Assembly (NCBI RefSeq): GCF_001425005.1
Contig: NZ_LMDB01000012.1
Span: 62,001-126,000, forward strand
DNA: 64,000 nucleotides
Direction of reading: 5' to 3'
Source: Duganella sp. Root336D2
GTDB lineage: Bacteria; Pseudomonadota; Gammaproteobacteria; Burkholderiales; Burkholderiaceae_D
Shown here piece by piece: positions 17,510-28,121 of the stretch; the first letter of the stretch is position 1; each line of letters starts with the position of its first letter. A program made the translations under genes and the position numbers. Below the pieces are notes generated by a model. That model did no database searches. It saw only the letters and a program-made list of their open reading frames with translations, and was not told the origin of the DNA.

Positions 17510-17549
17510 CCTGTGGTGTCGGCCCTGCAGGCGGACCGTAAACCACAGG
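17510..17549 (-). promoter_or_regulatory. 8-bp inverted repeat spanning the -10 and ribosome site region
   Basis: CCTGTGGT (17510-17517) and ACCACAGG (17542-17549) form a perfect inverted repeat with a 24-base interval that can itself fold. One arm touches the proposed -10 of the lipoprotein gene, the other lies directly before its ribosome-binding site. It may be an operator or, if transcription starts further upstream, a hairpin masking the ribosome site. Confidence 0.4.
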
Positions 17550-17575
17550 ATAGTTACTTCACGACAAGGTTGCAA
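17547..17575 (-). promoter_or_regulatory. Promoter candidate of the glycine-zipper lipoprotein gene
   Basis: Minus strand TTGCAA (17570-17575), 17-base spacer, TATCCT (17547-17552), about 45 bases before the ATG at 17502. Confidence 0.45.
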
Positions 17576-17599
17576 TATAAATAATCAGGCACCCTTGGC

Positions 17600-19296
<1,697 letters not shown>

Positions 19297-19300
<4 letters not shown>

Positions 19301-19839
19301 TGCACTGGCCTTTCGTATTTGCTGTCCAACAGGGCCCGGCCGGTGAGGTGGGCGATGCGCTTGATCAGTTCAGACAGGCCTTGCAGCGCGAGCAGGGCAA
19401 AGCCGACAGGCACCACGAGCTTGATCGGCCAGCGCGGCAGGCCGCCGGCGTTGCTCGATTGCTCCATGATGGCCCAGGAAGGCAGGAACAGCGATTCCCA
19501 TGACAGCCAGGCAAACAGGATGCAGGCCGGGAACAGGAAGAAAATGATGCCGAAGATGTCGATCCACAATTGCTTGCGTTCGGAGACATGGCCGTAGACC
19601 AGGTCGACGCGCACGTGTTCATTGCGCTGGAAGGTATAGCTGGCGCCAAGCATGACGGCAGCGCCAAACAGGTACCACTGCATTTCAAGCAGCGAATTGG
19701 AGCTCCAGTCGAAGCCATAACGGATCATGGCGTTGCTGGCGCTGATGAAGCATGAGGCGAGAATCATCACGTTGGCCAGCTGCCCGCTGCGGTAGCCGAT
19801 GCGGTCAAGCCAATGCGACAGGCGAAGAAAACCCTGCAT
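19297..19839 (-). CDS. dctQ: TRAP transporter small permease (DctQ type)
   Basis: A 180-residue membrane protein with four hydrophobic segments (about 20-38, 50-70, 92-115 and 135-155) and the DctQ pattern MLGASYTFQRNEHVRVDL. It is the structural partner of the large permease, with which it overlaps (ATGA). The ATG at 19839 has an AGGAG site five bases upstream; the longer frame to 19872 lacks one. The gene is divergent from an ArsR regulator, with a perfect palindrome between them. Confidence 0.88.
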
Positions 19840-19932
19840 TGCGTCTCCTGGTAATTGGATTAGTTGTTGCAAGGATATTAGCTGAGAATCCCTTCAAATT
19901 GAATCGGGGTAGGAAAAAACTGGACGGATGAC

Positions 19933-19968
19933 AATTAAGCATTTAAGATATTAGTTAAATGCTTAATT
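19933..19968. promoter_or_regulatory. 14-bp perfect inverted repeat, probable ArsR-type operator
   Basis: AATTAAGCATTTAA (19933-19946) and TTAAATGCTTAATT (19955-19968) are exact reverse complements around an 8-base centre. ArsR-family repressors bind AT-rich imperfect palindromes of this size. The site lies between the TRAP operon and the arsR-like gene, about 24 bases before the arsR -35 candidate. Confidence 0.6.
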
Positions 19969-19991
19969 AGTAAAAAAGTAGTCCTCCAGCA

Positions 19992-20020
19992 TTGGCTGGA
20001 GCGTCCTTCGGGTATAGACT
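19992..20020 (+). promoter_or_regulatory. Promoter candidate of the arsR-like gene
   Basis: TTGGCT (19992-19997), 17-base spacer, TAGACT (20015-20020), 44 bases before the ATG. Confidence 0.45.
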
Positions 20021-20064
20021 AGAGGCTTGCGCCGCATTGCGGCGTCCCTCAACAGAAAACCAGC

Positions 20065-20379
20065 ATGTCGGACAAAGTTTTTGAAGCATTGGCATCGTCG
20101 CCGCGGCGACTGATCCTCGCCTACCTCTCGGAACATGAGATGACGGCAGGGGAGGTTGCCTCACGCTTTGAAATGAGTGCGCCTGCGGTTTCCCGTCATT
20201 TGTCCGTCCTCGAAGGCGCAGGATTGGTCAGCAGCGAGCGTCGCGGCCAGTTTGTGTATTACAAGCTGATGTCCGACAACCTCGTGAACACGCTGACGCA
20301 GTTTGCCTTTGCGCTGTGCCCGGTAGCCGGGCCGCTCAAACGCGAAAGCAAGGCCAAGAAAAAGGCCAGCGAAGCGTAA
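20065..20379 (+). CDS. ArsR/SdpR family winged-helix transcriptional regulator
   Basis: A 104-residue helix-turn-helix protein. The recognition region is TAGEVASRFEMSAPAVSRHLSVLEGAGLV (residues about 26-55), followed by the wing GQFVYYKL. No CxC metal-binding motif of classic ArsR is present, so it probably responds to another signal, as SdpR-like members do. A Lys-rich tail ends the protein. The methyltransferase and SRPBCC genes follow on the same strand, and the divergent TRAP genes are a plausible second target. Confidence 0.85.
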   Translation: MSDKVFEALASSPRRLILAYLSEHEMTAGEVASRFEMSAPAVSRHLSVLEGAGLVSSERRGQFVYYKLMSDNLVNTLTQFAFALCPVAGPLKRESKAKKKASEA

Positions 20380-20460
20380 TACGCCAGTACACCCGGGCAC
20401 GATGTTGGCCATTTTCAGGCCAGGGGTCTCTGCGCGCTTTTTTTCAGGAAGGGGCAGTGC

Positions 20461-21129
20461 ATGGACGTTGGAACCTACCGTCACGGGATCAAGGCCTATA
20501 CGCCTTTTTTCCTCCGCCTTTACGATTTCCTGGTGATCGGGATCTTCACCCGCATCTTCTGGAAATGCGAAGGGCGGCATTACATCGGGATCTACCGGCG
20601 CCACGCCGGGCAGCGCCACGCCGATATCGGCGTGGGCACCGGTTATTTCCTGGACCATGCCGGGCTTGACGAAAGCAGGCAGCAGATCGCCCTGGTCGAC
20701 TTGAACCGGAACTGCCTGCGCCACGCTGCGCAGCGCCTGCAGCGTTTTGCGCCGGAATGCCATGTGCGCAATGCCTTCGAACCGATCGCCATCGGGCACA
20801 AGGTGGACTCGATCTGCATCGGCGGCCTGATTCACTGCGCACCGGGAACGATGCAGGAAAAGGGCCGGATTTTCGACGCCATCGCGCCTCTGTGCGGGCC
20901 TGGGACGACGCTGTTCGGCTACACGCTGCTTGGCAAGGGCGCCCCCATGTCGTGGTACGCCAGGGCCTTGATGGGCTTCATGAACCGGCTGCAGGTGGTC
21001 AACAACCGCGGCGACTCGCTGCAATCACTGCAGGCCGAACTTTCACAACGATTCAGCCAGGTCGAAGTCTGGCTGGTCGGATGCAACGCTTTCTTCACTG
21101 CCAAAAACCATAGGGGTGCTACAAAATGA
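20461..21129 (+). CDS. Class I SAM-dependent methyltransferase
   Basis: A 222-residue methyltransferase. The SAM-binding glycine motif is ADIGVGTGYFLD (about residues 53-64), with an acidic second strand end (ALVDLNRNCL). Before it is a hydrophobic stretch (PFFLRLYDFLVIGIFTRIFW) that may be a membrane-associating or lipid-substrate helix. The substrate is unknown; the partner SRPBCC protein suggests a hydrophobic small molecule. Its stop overlaps the start of that gene in an ATGA. Confidence 0.8.
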   Translation: MDVGTYRHGIKAYTPFFLRLYDFLVIGIFTRIFWKCEGRHYIGIYRRHAGQRHADIGVGTGYFLDHAGLDESRQQIALVDLNRNCLRHAAQRLQRFAPECHVRNAFEPIAIGHKVDSICIGGLIHCAPGTMQEKGRIFDAIAPLCGPGTTLFGYTLLGKGAPMSWYARALMGFMNRLQVVNNRGDSLQSLQAELSQRFSQVEVWLVGCNAFFTAKNHRGATK

Positions 21130-21617
21130 ATATCGCTCAAACGGAACGCATCATCGATGCCGACATCGCGGAAGTATGGGAAAAGGTGTGTTTTTATGAG
21201 GAGGTGAAAGGCCGGCCCAACTGGTTCCTGCGCTGGGCCCTGCCATTGCCGGTGAGGACGGTCGGCGATCACAAGACGGTCGGCACGCTATGCCGCTGCG
21301 AGTACGGGGACCAGCAGTTCATCCTGAAGCGCATCACCAGGTCGAGCCACAATGCGGCGCTTGAATTCAGCGTGACGCAGGCTAGCGAGCAGTTCCAGCG
21401 GCATCTGGCGCTGCTGGGCGGCAGCATCTACCTGTCCCGCCTGCCGGACGGGCGCACGCTGGTGAGCATGGCGACCAGCTATGCGCCGAAAGGCGCGGAC
21501 AATATGCTGCGGCGCTTCCTGGTGGACCAGGTGATCCGGTCGATGCACCGCTTTGTGATGGGGGACATGGCGAACAGCATCCGCCATGCCCGCAAGGCTC
21601 AACCGGCCAACTGCTGA
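21126..21617 (+). CDS. SRPBCC (START/Bet v1-like) hydrophobic-ligand-binding protein
   Basis: A 163-residue protein matching the helix-grip pattern: N-terminal strand ([16 protein letters not shown]), a series of beta strands in the centre, and a long C-terminal helix ([20 protein letters not shown]). The fold binds lipids, polyketides or similar ligands. It is translationally coupled to the methyltransferase. Its 3' end overlaps the convergent argH gene by 19 bases. The pair may modify or carry a lipid-like molecule; this is inference. Confidence 0.7.
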   Translation: MNIAQTERIIDADIAEVWEKVCFYEEVKGRPNWFLRWALPLPVRTVGDHKTVGTLCRCEYGDQQFILKRITRSSHNAALEFSVTQASEQFQRHLALLGGSIYLSRLPDGRTLVSMATSYAPKGADNMLRRFLVDQVIRSMHRFVMGDMANSIRHARKAQPANC

Positions 21618-22996
21618 CGCACGCGCGCAATTGCGCTGCGCACCTGGTTCGGCGCGGTACCGCCGATATGGTCGCGTGCCGCCACCGAGCCTTCCAAGGT
21701 CAGCACTGCAAACACATCCTCGCCCACCAGCGGCGAGAACGCGCGCAGTTGCTCCAGCGACATCTGCGCCAGGTCGATCTTCAGGTCATCGCAAGCACGC
21801 ACCGCATGCGCCACGGCCTCGTGCGCATCGCGGAACGGCAGGCCTTTCTTCACCAGGTAGTCGGCCAGGTCGGTCGCGGTGGCATAGCCCTGCAACGCCG
21901 CCGAACGCATCGCTTCCGGCTTGACGGTAATGCCGCCTGCCATGTCGGCGAAAATGCGCAGGGTATCGACCACGGTATCGACGGTGTCGAACAGCGGCTC
22001 TTTGTCTTCCTGGTTGTCCTTGTTGTAAGCCAGCGGCTGGCCCTTCATCAGGGTCAGGAGGCCCATCAGGTGGCCGTAGACGCGGCCGGTCTTGCCGCGC
22101 GCCAGTTCCGGCACGTCCGGGTTCTTCTTCTGCGGCATGATCGAGGAGCCGGTGCAGAAGCGGTCGGCGATGTCGATAAAGCCAACCCGTGGGCTCATCC
22201 AGATGATCAGTTCTTCCGACATGCGCGACACGTGCATCATCAGCAGCGAGGCCGCTGCGGTGAATTCGATCGCGAAGTCGCGGTCCGAGACGGCATCCAG
22301 CGAGTTGTGGCAGACGTCGTCGAAGCCCAGGGTCTTGGCCACGCGCAGGCGGTCGATCGGGAAGGTGGTGCCGGCCAGTGCGGCGGCGCCCAGCGGCAGG
22401 CGGTTGACACGCTTGCGGCAATCCTGCATGCGCTCGACGTCGCGGCCGAACATTTCAACGTAAGCCAGCATATGGTGGCCGAAGGTGATCGGCTGCGCTA
22501 CCTGCATGTGGGTGAAGCCCGGCAGGATCACGCCGGCGTTCTTCTCCGCCAGGTCGACCAGGGCGCCGCGCAGCTGCTGCAGCAGGCCGCTGATGTCGTC
22601 GATGGCAGAGCGCACGTAGAGGCGGATATCGGTGGCCACCTGGTCGTTGCGGGAGCGGCCGGTGTGCAGGCGCTTGCCGGCGTCGCCAACCAGTTCGGTC
22701 AGGCGTTTTTCGATATTCAGGTGCACGTCTTCCAGGTCCAGCTGCCATTCGAACTGGCCGCCGTCGATTTCGGCGCTGACCTGGGCCAGGCCCTTCTGGA
22801 TCGCGGCCAGGTCGGCGGCCGGAATGATGCCTTGCGCTGCCAGCATGTCGGCGTGGGCCAGGGAACCCTGGATGTCGGCCTTGGCCATGCGCTTGTCAAA
22901 AAACACCGAGGCGGTGTAACGTTTCACGAGGTCGGAAACAGGTTCGGAGAAACGAGCGGACCAGGCTTCCGCCTTCTTGGAGAATTGATCTGTCAT
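21599..22996 (-). CDS. argH: Argininosuccinate lyase
   Basis: A 465-residue enzyme of normal ArgH length. The fumarase/aspartase-superfamily signature [12 protein letters not shown] (about residues 280-291) holds the catalytic serine loop, and HTGRSRNDQ (about 110) is the conserved ArgH motif. It splits argininosuccinate into arginine and fumarate, the last step of arginine synthesis. I set the start at ATG 22996 ([12 protein letters not shown]). It is divergent from an exported NTF2-like gene across a 62-bp gap. Confidence 0.97.
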   Translation of the reverse strand: MTDQFSKKAEAWSARFSEPVSDLVKRYTASVFFDKRMAKADIQGSLAHADMLAAQGIIPAADLAAIQKGLAQVSAEIDGGQFEWQLDLEDVHLNIEKRLTELVGDAGKRLHTGRSRNDQVATDIRLYVRSAIDDISGLLQQLRGALVDLAEKNAGVILPGFTHMQVAQPITFGHHMLAYVEMFGRDVERMQDCRKRVNRLPLGAAALAGTTFPIDRLRVAKTLGFDDVCHNSLDAVSDRDFAIEFTAAASLLMMHVSRMSEELIIWMSPRVGFIDIADRFCTGSSIMPQKKNPDVPELARGKTGRVYGHLMGLLTLMKGQPLAYNKDNQEDKEPLFDTVDTVVDTLRIFADMAGGITVKPEAMRSAALQGYATATDLADYLVKKGLPFRDAHEAVAHAVRACDDLKIDLAQMSLEQLRAFSPLVGEDVFAVLTLEGSVAARDHIGGTAPNQVRSAIARVRQQLAG

Positions 22997-23015
22997 AGTG
23001 GCTTTGCGGTGAGAT

Positions 23016-23043
23016 TTGCACGAGAAATTCAAACGATTATAAA
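23016..23043 (+). promoter_or_regulatory. Promoter of the NTF2-like gene, overlapping a divergent argH -10
   Basis: TTGCAC (23016-23021), 16-base spacer, TATAAA (23038-23043). The same bases read on the minus strand give TATAAT (23036-23041), suited to argH, so two -10 elements overlap almost completely. Confidence 0.5.
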
Positions 23044-23058
23044 TTAGTAGGAGAGTCA

Positions 23059-23574
23059 ATGAAGAAGTTAGCAAGTTTGCTACTGTTGGTGCTGGCCAGC
23101 GGTAGCGCGTTCGCGCAGGGCGCGCGGGCGTCCGATGCGGCATCGGTGGACAGCATCGTGGCGGCCCTGTACGACAGCATTTCCGGCCCGGCCGGCAAGG
23201 CGCGCGACTGGGAGCGCCTGCGTTCCCTGTTCCGCAGCGATGGCCGCATGGTGGTGCATAGCACGGGCAAGGATGGCGCGCACAACACCCGCGTACTGTC
23301 GCTGGAAGACTACATCACCCGCGTGACGCCGGTTTTTGCAAAGGAGGGCTTCTACGAATCCGAACTGGCGCGCAAGGGTGAGGAATTTGGACAGATTGCC
23401 CAGGTTTTCAGTACCTATGAGGCGCGCCATGCGCCGTCGGAACAGCCTTTTGTACGCGGCATCAACTCGATCCAGCTGGTGAACGACGGCAAACGGTGGT
23501 GGATTTCGCAACTCCTGTGGCAGCCGGAAGGCGAAAAGACCCCGCTGCCGGAGCGCTACCTGAAGCCGCAATAA
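23059..23574 (+). CDS. Exported NTF2/SnoaL-like hypothetical protein
   Basis: A 171-residue protein with a signal peptide (cleavage after AFAQ, about residue 20). The rest has the SnoaL/DUF4440-like order of helices and curved sheet ([29 protein letters not shown], then [20 protein letters not shown]). Proteins of this fold are small ligand binders or enzymes; none can be specified here. The GGAGAG ribosome site is seven bases before the ATG. No operon partner is evident. Confidence 0.7.
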   Translation: MKKLASLLLLVLASGSAFAQGARASDAASVDSIVAALYDSISGPAGKARDWERLRSLFRSDGRMVVHSTGKDGAHNTRVLSLEDYITRVTPVFAKEGFYESELARKGEEFGQIAQVFSTYEARHAPSEQPFVRGINSIQLVNDGKRWWISQLLWQPEGEKTPLPERYLKPQ

Positions 23575-23697
23575 ACAAAGTGTGCACGGACGCGCGATAG
23601 GGTTTTACTCCGCCGTTGCGTCCGGCTACACTGATGGAAAGGTGTTACCCAGATGTCTAGCAGCGATGCCAGCGAGCAAGCTGAACAGGAGGCCATC

Positions 23698-25110
23698 GTG
23701 AAGCTGCACTCCCCCGCCGGCCTGGCCCGTTTGGGCCTGGCTTTGCTAGCCGCATGCGGCCTTCCGATCCATGCCCGCGAAGCGCCGCCCAGGAATCCCG
23801 TTCCTGCCCGCACCAGCACCACGCCGCCGGACGCGCCGGCCAAACCTCCCACTGCACCGCCCTTGACGCCGCCGCTGCCCGATACGGCCGCCCCGGTGCG
23901 CATCGTGGCCGGCGCCAGTGCGACCGTCAGCGGCGGATCGGCAGCCATCGCGCCTTCGCCCGTAGCGGCCCACCAAGGCTCGCTGGTCATCATTGGCGGC
24001 GGCCTGCGCGGCGATAATGCGGATGTGTGGCAGCGCGTTGTGAAACTGGCTGGCGGCAAGGGTTCGCGCATTGCGGTCTTTCCTTCCGCTGCGGGCAATC
24101 CGGAACGTTCGGCCCAGACCATCATCGGCTACCTGCGCAAGTGGGGCGCGGATGCCTTCCTGGTGCCCGTTGCCGTGCGCCTGGCAGGCAGCGATTACAA
24201 GAAGAACGCGGACGATGCGGCGCTGGCCAGGAGAATCCGGGAATCGGACGGCGTCTACTTCGCCGGCGGCGACCAGGGACGCATCACCAAAGCACTGCTG
24301 CGCGAAGACGGCACCCAGACTGCAGTGCTGGAAGCGGTGTGGGACGTGTACCGCCGCGGCGGCGTCGTTGCGGGTTCCTCTGCCGGTGCCGCCATCATGA
24401 GCAGCACCATGTTCGCCAACCCGAAGGCAATCCTTTCCATGCTGCAGACCGGTATCGCGGATGGCCGTGAACTGGGGCCGGGCCTGGGCTTCATCGGCGA
24501 CGACGTATTCGTGGACCAGCACTTGCTGGTGCGCGGGCGCTTTGCGCGCATGATCCCGGCCATGCTGGCCAAGGGTTACCAGATCGGCCTTGGCATCGAC
24601 GAAGACAGCGCCATGGTGGTGAATGCGCAACGTGAAGTGGAAATCATCGGCTACAAGGGCGCTTTGCTGATCGACCTGTCGCGGGCCGAATGGGACAGGG
24701 AGGCGCCGCACTTCGGGGTGCGCAATGCCGTGATCAGCTATCTCGACCGGGGCGACAAGTTCAATATCGGCACCCACATGTTCCTGCCGTCCAACGACAA
24801 GGCCGGCGGGCGTATCGACCCTACCCGCACGCTGGGCCGGGGGGCAGTGTTCAGCAACGACGTGCTGGGCAACAACGCCGTGATCGACCTGATGGAGCGC
24901 CTGATCGACAGCAACCAGGAAGAGGCGATCGGCATTGCCAGCGGCAACCCGCGCGCCAGCGGCACCGAGCTTGGTTTCGAGTTCCGCTTCACCAAGACGG
25001 CCGATACGGTGGGCTATGTTTCCAGCGTGGCTGAGGCGTATTCGGTGCTGAATATCCGCCTCGATATCCGGCCTATCGAAATCACGCGGCCGCTATATAA
25101 ATATAAATGA
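23698..25110 (+). CDS. Exported cyanophycinase-like S51 family peptidase
   Basis: A 470-residue protein. The GTG at 23698 was chosen because AGGAGG lies five bases upstream and it opens directly onto a signal sequence; the longer frame to 23653 would bury it. The signal has a possible lipobox (LAAC, Cys20), then a Pro/Ala/Thr-rich linker (about 27-95) and the S51 domain, with nucleophile Ser228 in GSSAGAA and the GGDQGR motif near 190. Cyanophycinases cut the Asp-Arg polymer cyanophycin to beta-Asp-Arg; extracellular forms occur in cyanophycin-feeding bacteria. Another exported S51-type peptidase is the alternative. Confidence 0.82.
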   Translation: MKLHSPAGLARLGLALLAACGLPIHAREAPPRNPVPARTSTTPPDAPAKPPTAPPLTPPLPDTAAPVRIVAGASATVSGGSAAIAPSPVAAHQGSLVIIGGGLRGDNADVWQRVVKLAGGKGSRIAVFPSAAGNPERSAQTIIGYLRKWGADAFLVPVAVRLAGSDYKKNADDAALARRIRESDGVYFAGGDQGRITKALLREDGTQTAVLEAVWDVYRRGGVVAGSSAGAAIMSSTMFANPKAILSMLQTGIADGRELGPGLGFIGDDVFVDQHLLVRGRFARMIPAMLAKGYQIGLGIDEDSAMVVNAQREVEIIGYKGALLIDLSRAEWDREAPHFGVRNAVISYLDRGDKFNIGTHMFLPSNDKAGGRIDPTRTLGRGAVFSNDVLGNNAVIDLMERLIDSNQEEAIGIASGNPRASGTELGFEFRFTKTADTVGYVSSVAEAYSVLNIRLDIRPIEITRPLYKYK

Positions 25111-25176
25111 AGATCTGAATCCGGCGCGGCATCCGCCGCGTATATGCCATGGCAAGCAACCACACGGGAGGAAACC

Positions 25177-26640
25177 ATGGCACCCATCAAGCAAGCTGCT
25201 GTCCAGTTAGCCCTGCTGTCGGCCCTGGCGCCGTCGGCGCAGGCGTCCAGTCACCGCGAAGCACCATTCATCACGCGCGAACCCAAGGTCGACGGCACGG
25301 ACTTCTATATGTTCCGCAGCTACGAACCGGGGCGCGGGCAATTCGTGACCCTGATCGCCAATTACGTGCCTTTGCAGGATGCATATGGCGGCCCGAACTT
25401 CTTCACCATGGATCCCGATGCGCTATACGAAATCCATATCGATAACAATGGCGATGCGCGGGAAGACCTGACGTTCCAGTTCCGCTTTACCAACACGTTC
25501 AAAAACGCCGCGTTCATGGTGGGCGGCAAGAAGGTGCCGATTCCGCTGGTGATCAACGGCGGGCCGATTAACGACGTCAATGCGGCCGGACTGAATGTGC
25601 GCGAGACATACACGGTGGACGTGGTGCGCGGCGAGCGGCGCAGCACGCGCCAGCCGGTGCGCATGGCCGGCAACGGCGCCACGGTGTTCGACAAGCCGAT
25701 CGACAATATCGGCAACAAATCGATTCCCGATTACGCGGGGTATGCGGGCAAGCATGTGTACAGCGTGAATATTCCGGGTTGTGCGGTACCGGCGCGCATG
25801 TTTGTCGGGCAGCGCAAGGATTCGTTCGTGGTCAACCTGGGCGAGACCTTCGACCTGATCAACATCAAGGCGCCGGCGGTGGAATTCCTCGCCAACGCGG
25901 AGAAGAATGCGCGCGACGACCTGGACGACAAGAACGTGACTTCCATCGAACTGGAAGTGGCGGCGTCGTGCCTGACATCCGGTACGGAGCCGGTGATCGG
26001 CGGCTGGACCACGGCCAGCTTGCGCCAGGGCCGTTTGATCAATCCCAGCGGCGGCTCGAAGGAGGGCGGGGCGTGGACCCAGGTGTCGCGGCTCGGCATG
26101 CCGCTGGTGAACGAGGTGGTGATCGGCTTGAAGGACAAAGACCGCTTCAACCACAGCAAGCCGGCGCAGGATGGCCAGTTCGCAGACTACGTCACCAACC
26201 CGACCTTGCCGGCGCTGGTGGAGGTATTGTTCGGCAGCGCCGGCGCCAAAGCGCCCACCAACTTCCCGCGCAACGACCTGGTGACTACCTTCCTTACCGG
26301 CGTGCCTGGATTGAACCAGCCGGCGCGCGTGAAGGCTTCCGAGATGCTGCGACTGAATACCTTGATTGCGCCGCTTGCGAAGGGCGCGCAGAAGCGGCTG
26401 GGTGTGATCGACGGCGACAACGCGGGTTTCCCCAATGGGCGCAGGCCGGGCGATGACGTGGTGGATATCGCCTTGCGCGTGGTGATGGGTAAGCTGTGCA
26501 CACTGAATATCGGCTGCGCGCCGAGCGATGCGCCGGCGGGTGCGATTCGCTTCACCGACGGGGCATACCTGGACGACAGCTATTTCAGTGCCGGCTTCCC
26601 ATACCTGCAGACACCGATTGCCGGCTCGCCGCAGCAATAG
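25177..26640 (+). CDS. DUF4331 family secreted protein
   Basis: A 487-residue exported protein. The ATG at 25177 follows GGGAGG. The signal peptide most likely ends at AQA (21-23), which would leave Ser-Ser-His at the mature N-terminus within the family-typical SSHREAP motif. Several conserved acidic patches follow (DGTDFYMFRS; EIHIDNNGDAREDLTFQFRF; GRRPGDDVVDIALRV). There is no known activity for DUF4331. It heads a run of four genes (small lipoprotein, TPR protein, HupE-like protein). The N-terminal X-X-His could bind Cu or Ni; that is my inference. Confidence 0.88.
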   Translation: MAPIKQAAVQLALLSALAPSAQASSHREAPFITREPKVDGTDFYMFRSYEPGRGQFVTLIANYVPLQDAYGGPNFFTMDPDALYEIHIDNNGDAREDLTFQFRFTNTFKNAAFMVGGKKVPIPLVINGGPINDVNAAGLNVRETYTVDVVRGERRSTRQPVRMAGNGATVFDKPIDNIGNKSIPDYAGYAGKHVYSVNIPGCAVPARMFVGQRKDSFVVNLGETFDLINIKAPAVEFLANAEKNARDDLDDKNVTSIELEVAASCLTSGTEPVIGGWTTASLRQGRLINPSGGSKEGGAWTQVSRLGMPLVNEVVIGLKDKDRFNHSKPAQDGQFADYVTNPTLPALVEVLFGSAGAKAPTNFPRNDLVTTFLTGVPGLNQPARVKASEMLRLNTLIAPLAKGAQKRLGVIDGDNAGFPNGRRPGDDVVDIALRVVMGKLCTLNIGCAPSDAPAGAIRFTDGAYLDDSYFSAGFPYLQTPIAGSPQQ

Positions 26641-26652
26641 GAGGGCGCGATC

Positions 26653-26892
26653 ATGAAACGTTCATGTCTTGTGTTTGCGGCCGCGTTGATGGCTGGCTGC
26701 GGTGGCGGCGGTGGCGGGGCCACGCCGGCGATGCCACTGCCCGACCCGGTGCCGGTTGCGTCGCCTGGGGATACTTTTACCTCCGCGCTGGTTGCGCTGG
26801 TCCGCAGTTCTCCCGAGAACACCGAGCCGGTCGACATTGATGGCGCGGCGCTGGCCCTGCCAGAAGGCAGCGAGCCGGTGGCGGTGGAGTGA
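26653..26892 (+). CDS. Small glycine-rich lipoprotein of the DUF4331 operon
   Basis: A 79-residue predicted lipoprotein: lipobox MAGC (Cys16) followed at once by six glycines, then an acidic, proline-containing mature part without cysteine or membrane helix. It starts 12 bases after the DUF4331 stop and ends nine bases before the next chosen ATG, so it is in the operon. It probably tethers to the outer membrane; no function known. Confidence 0.65.
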   Translation: MKRSCLVFAAALMAGCGGGGGGATPAMPLPDPVPVASPGDTFTSALVALVRSSPENTEPVDIDGAALALPEGSEPVAVE

Positions 26893-26900
26893 GGTCTGCC

Positions 26901-28121
26901 ATGAAGGGCGCAGCCTTCACGCCGGCGAAGGCCGCCGCATCGGCCGTCGCTGCCATCGCGGCCATGGCGCTGCCGCTGCCAGGCATGGCGGCGCCGTTCG
27001 TGCCGCAATCCGGGACCGAGGTCCTGGAAACGCTGCCGCGCCGAAGCGATGCGCCTGATGCTGCCTTGCGCCGCCAGCGTGCACGGTTGGCTGCTGCACC
27101 GCGCGATCCGGCGCTTGCCGCCGAGACCGCGCGGCGATATATCGAGCTTGGACGTGCTGCGGGCGACCCGCGCTATTTGGGTTACGCGCAAGCGGCCTTG
27201 GCTCCCTGGTGGGCTGACGCTGCTCCGCCTGTGCCGGTGTTGCTGCTGCGGGCAACGCTGCTGCAATCCAGCCACCGCTTTGCGGAAGCAATGCGCGACC
27301 TGGACGCCGTCACGCGCGCAGATCCTGGCAATGCCCAGGCGTGGCTGACGCTGGCGACTGTGCAGGTCGTCCGCGGAGACTATTCCGCCGCCGTGCGCAG
27401 TTGCGGGCGGCTGTCGTCAGTAGCCAGTCAATTTGCCAGCCTGACCTGCCTGGCCAACGCACGTGCAGCCAGCGGACAACTTGCAGCCAGCGAACGCCTG
27501 CTGGCCCTGGCTGTCTCGCGTGAGGGCCGGGGCGCGACCGATACCGGCTTGCATACTTGGGCCCTGACCTTGCTCGGCGAACTGGCAGCCAGGCGCGGGG
27601 ATGCCGCGCGCGCCGAAGGCAGCTTCCGCCAGGCGCTTATCCTGGCGCCGGGAGACAGCTACCTGCTTGGCGCTTATGCGGACCTGCTGCTGGACCTGGG
27701 GCGCAATGCGGAAGTGCAGGCGCTGCTGCGCGGCCACCTGCGCATTGACGGCCTGCTGCTGCGGCATACGATTGCAGCGAGAACCGTGGTGCATGCCTCC
27801 GCGCCGGCAGCAGCGGGCGCCATCGCCGAGCTGCAAGCGCGCTTCGAGGCGGCCGCACGCCGTGGCGATGCCATCCATCAGCGCGAGCAGGCTCGCTTCG
27901 AGCTGTATTTGCGCCACAACGCGCGCGCGGCGCTGGAACTCGCTCTGGCCAATTGGCAAGTGCAGAAGGAGCCTGCCGACCTGCGTATCCTGCTTGAAGC
28001 GGCGCTCGCCGCGCGCGATCCCGCGGCAGCGCGCCATGCACTTGCCTGGCGCCGCCGGCAAGGCCTTGAGGACAGCAAGATCGCTTCGCTGGCACGCCGG
28101 CTCGAGGGAGGCAGCATATGA
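26901..28121 (+). CDS. Exported tetratricopeptide-repeat protein
   Basis: A 406-residue protein with an N-terminal signal sequence (cleavage after PGMAA, about residue 31) and helical repeats through most of the length; recognisable TPR units include the stretches around DPGNAQAWLTLATVQVVRGD and GDAARAEGSFRQALILAPGD. TPR arrays mediate protein contacts, so it may be the periplasmic scaffold of the operon. The ATG at 26901 is preferred; a GTG at 26889 would overlap the lipoprotein gene. Its stop overlaps the start of the HupE-like gene by ATGA. Confidence 0.75.
   Translation: MKGAAFTPAKAAASAVAAIAAMALPLPGMAAPFVPQSGTEVLETLPRRSDAPDAALRRQRARLAAAPRDPALAAETARRYIELGRAAGDPRYLGYAQAALAPWWADAAPPVPVLLLRATLLQSSHRFAEAMRDLDAVTRADPGNAQAWLTLATVQVVRGDYSAAVRSCGRLSSVASQFASLTCLANARAASGQLAASERLLALAVSREGRGATDTGLHTWALTLLGELAARRGDAARAEGSFRQALILAPGDSYLLGAYADLLLDLGRNAEVQALLRGHLRIDGLLLRHTIAARTVVHASAPAAAGAIAELQARFEAAARRGDAIHQREQARFELYLRHNARAALELALANWQVQKEPADLRILLEAALAARDPAAARHALAWRRRQGLEDSKIASLARRLEGGSI

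Noticed and set aside
25125-25140. CGCGGC-ATCC-GCCGCG hairpin after the cyanophycinase gene as a terminator
   Set aside because: Only six pairs and no T-tract; not convincing.
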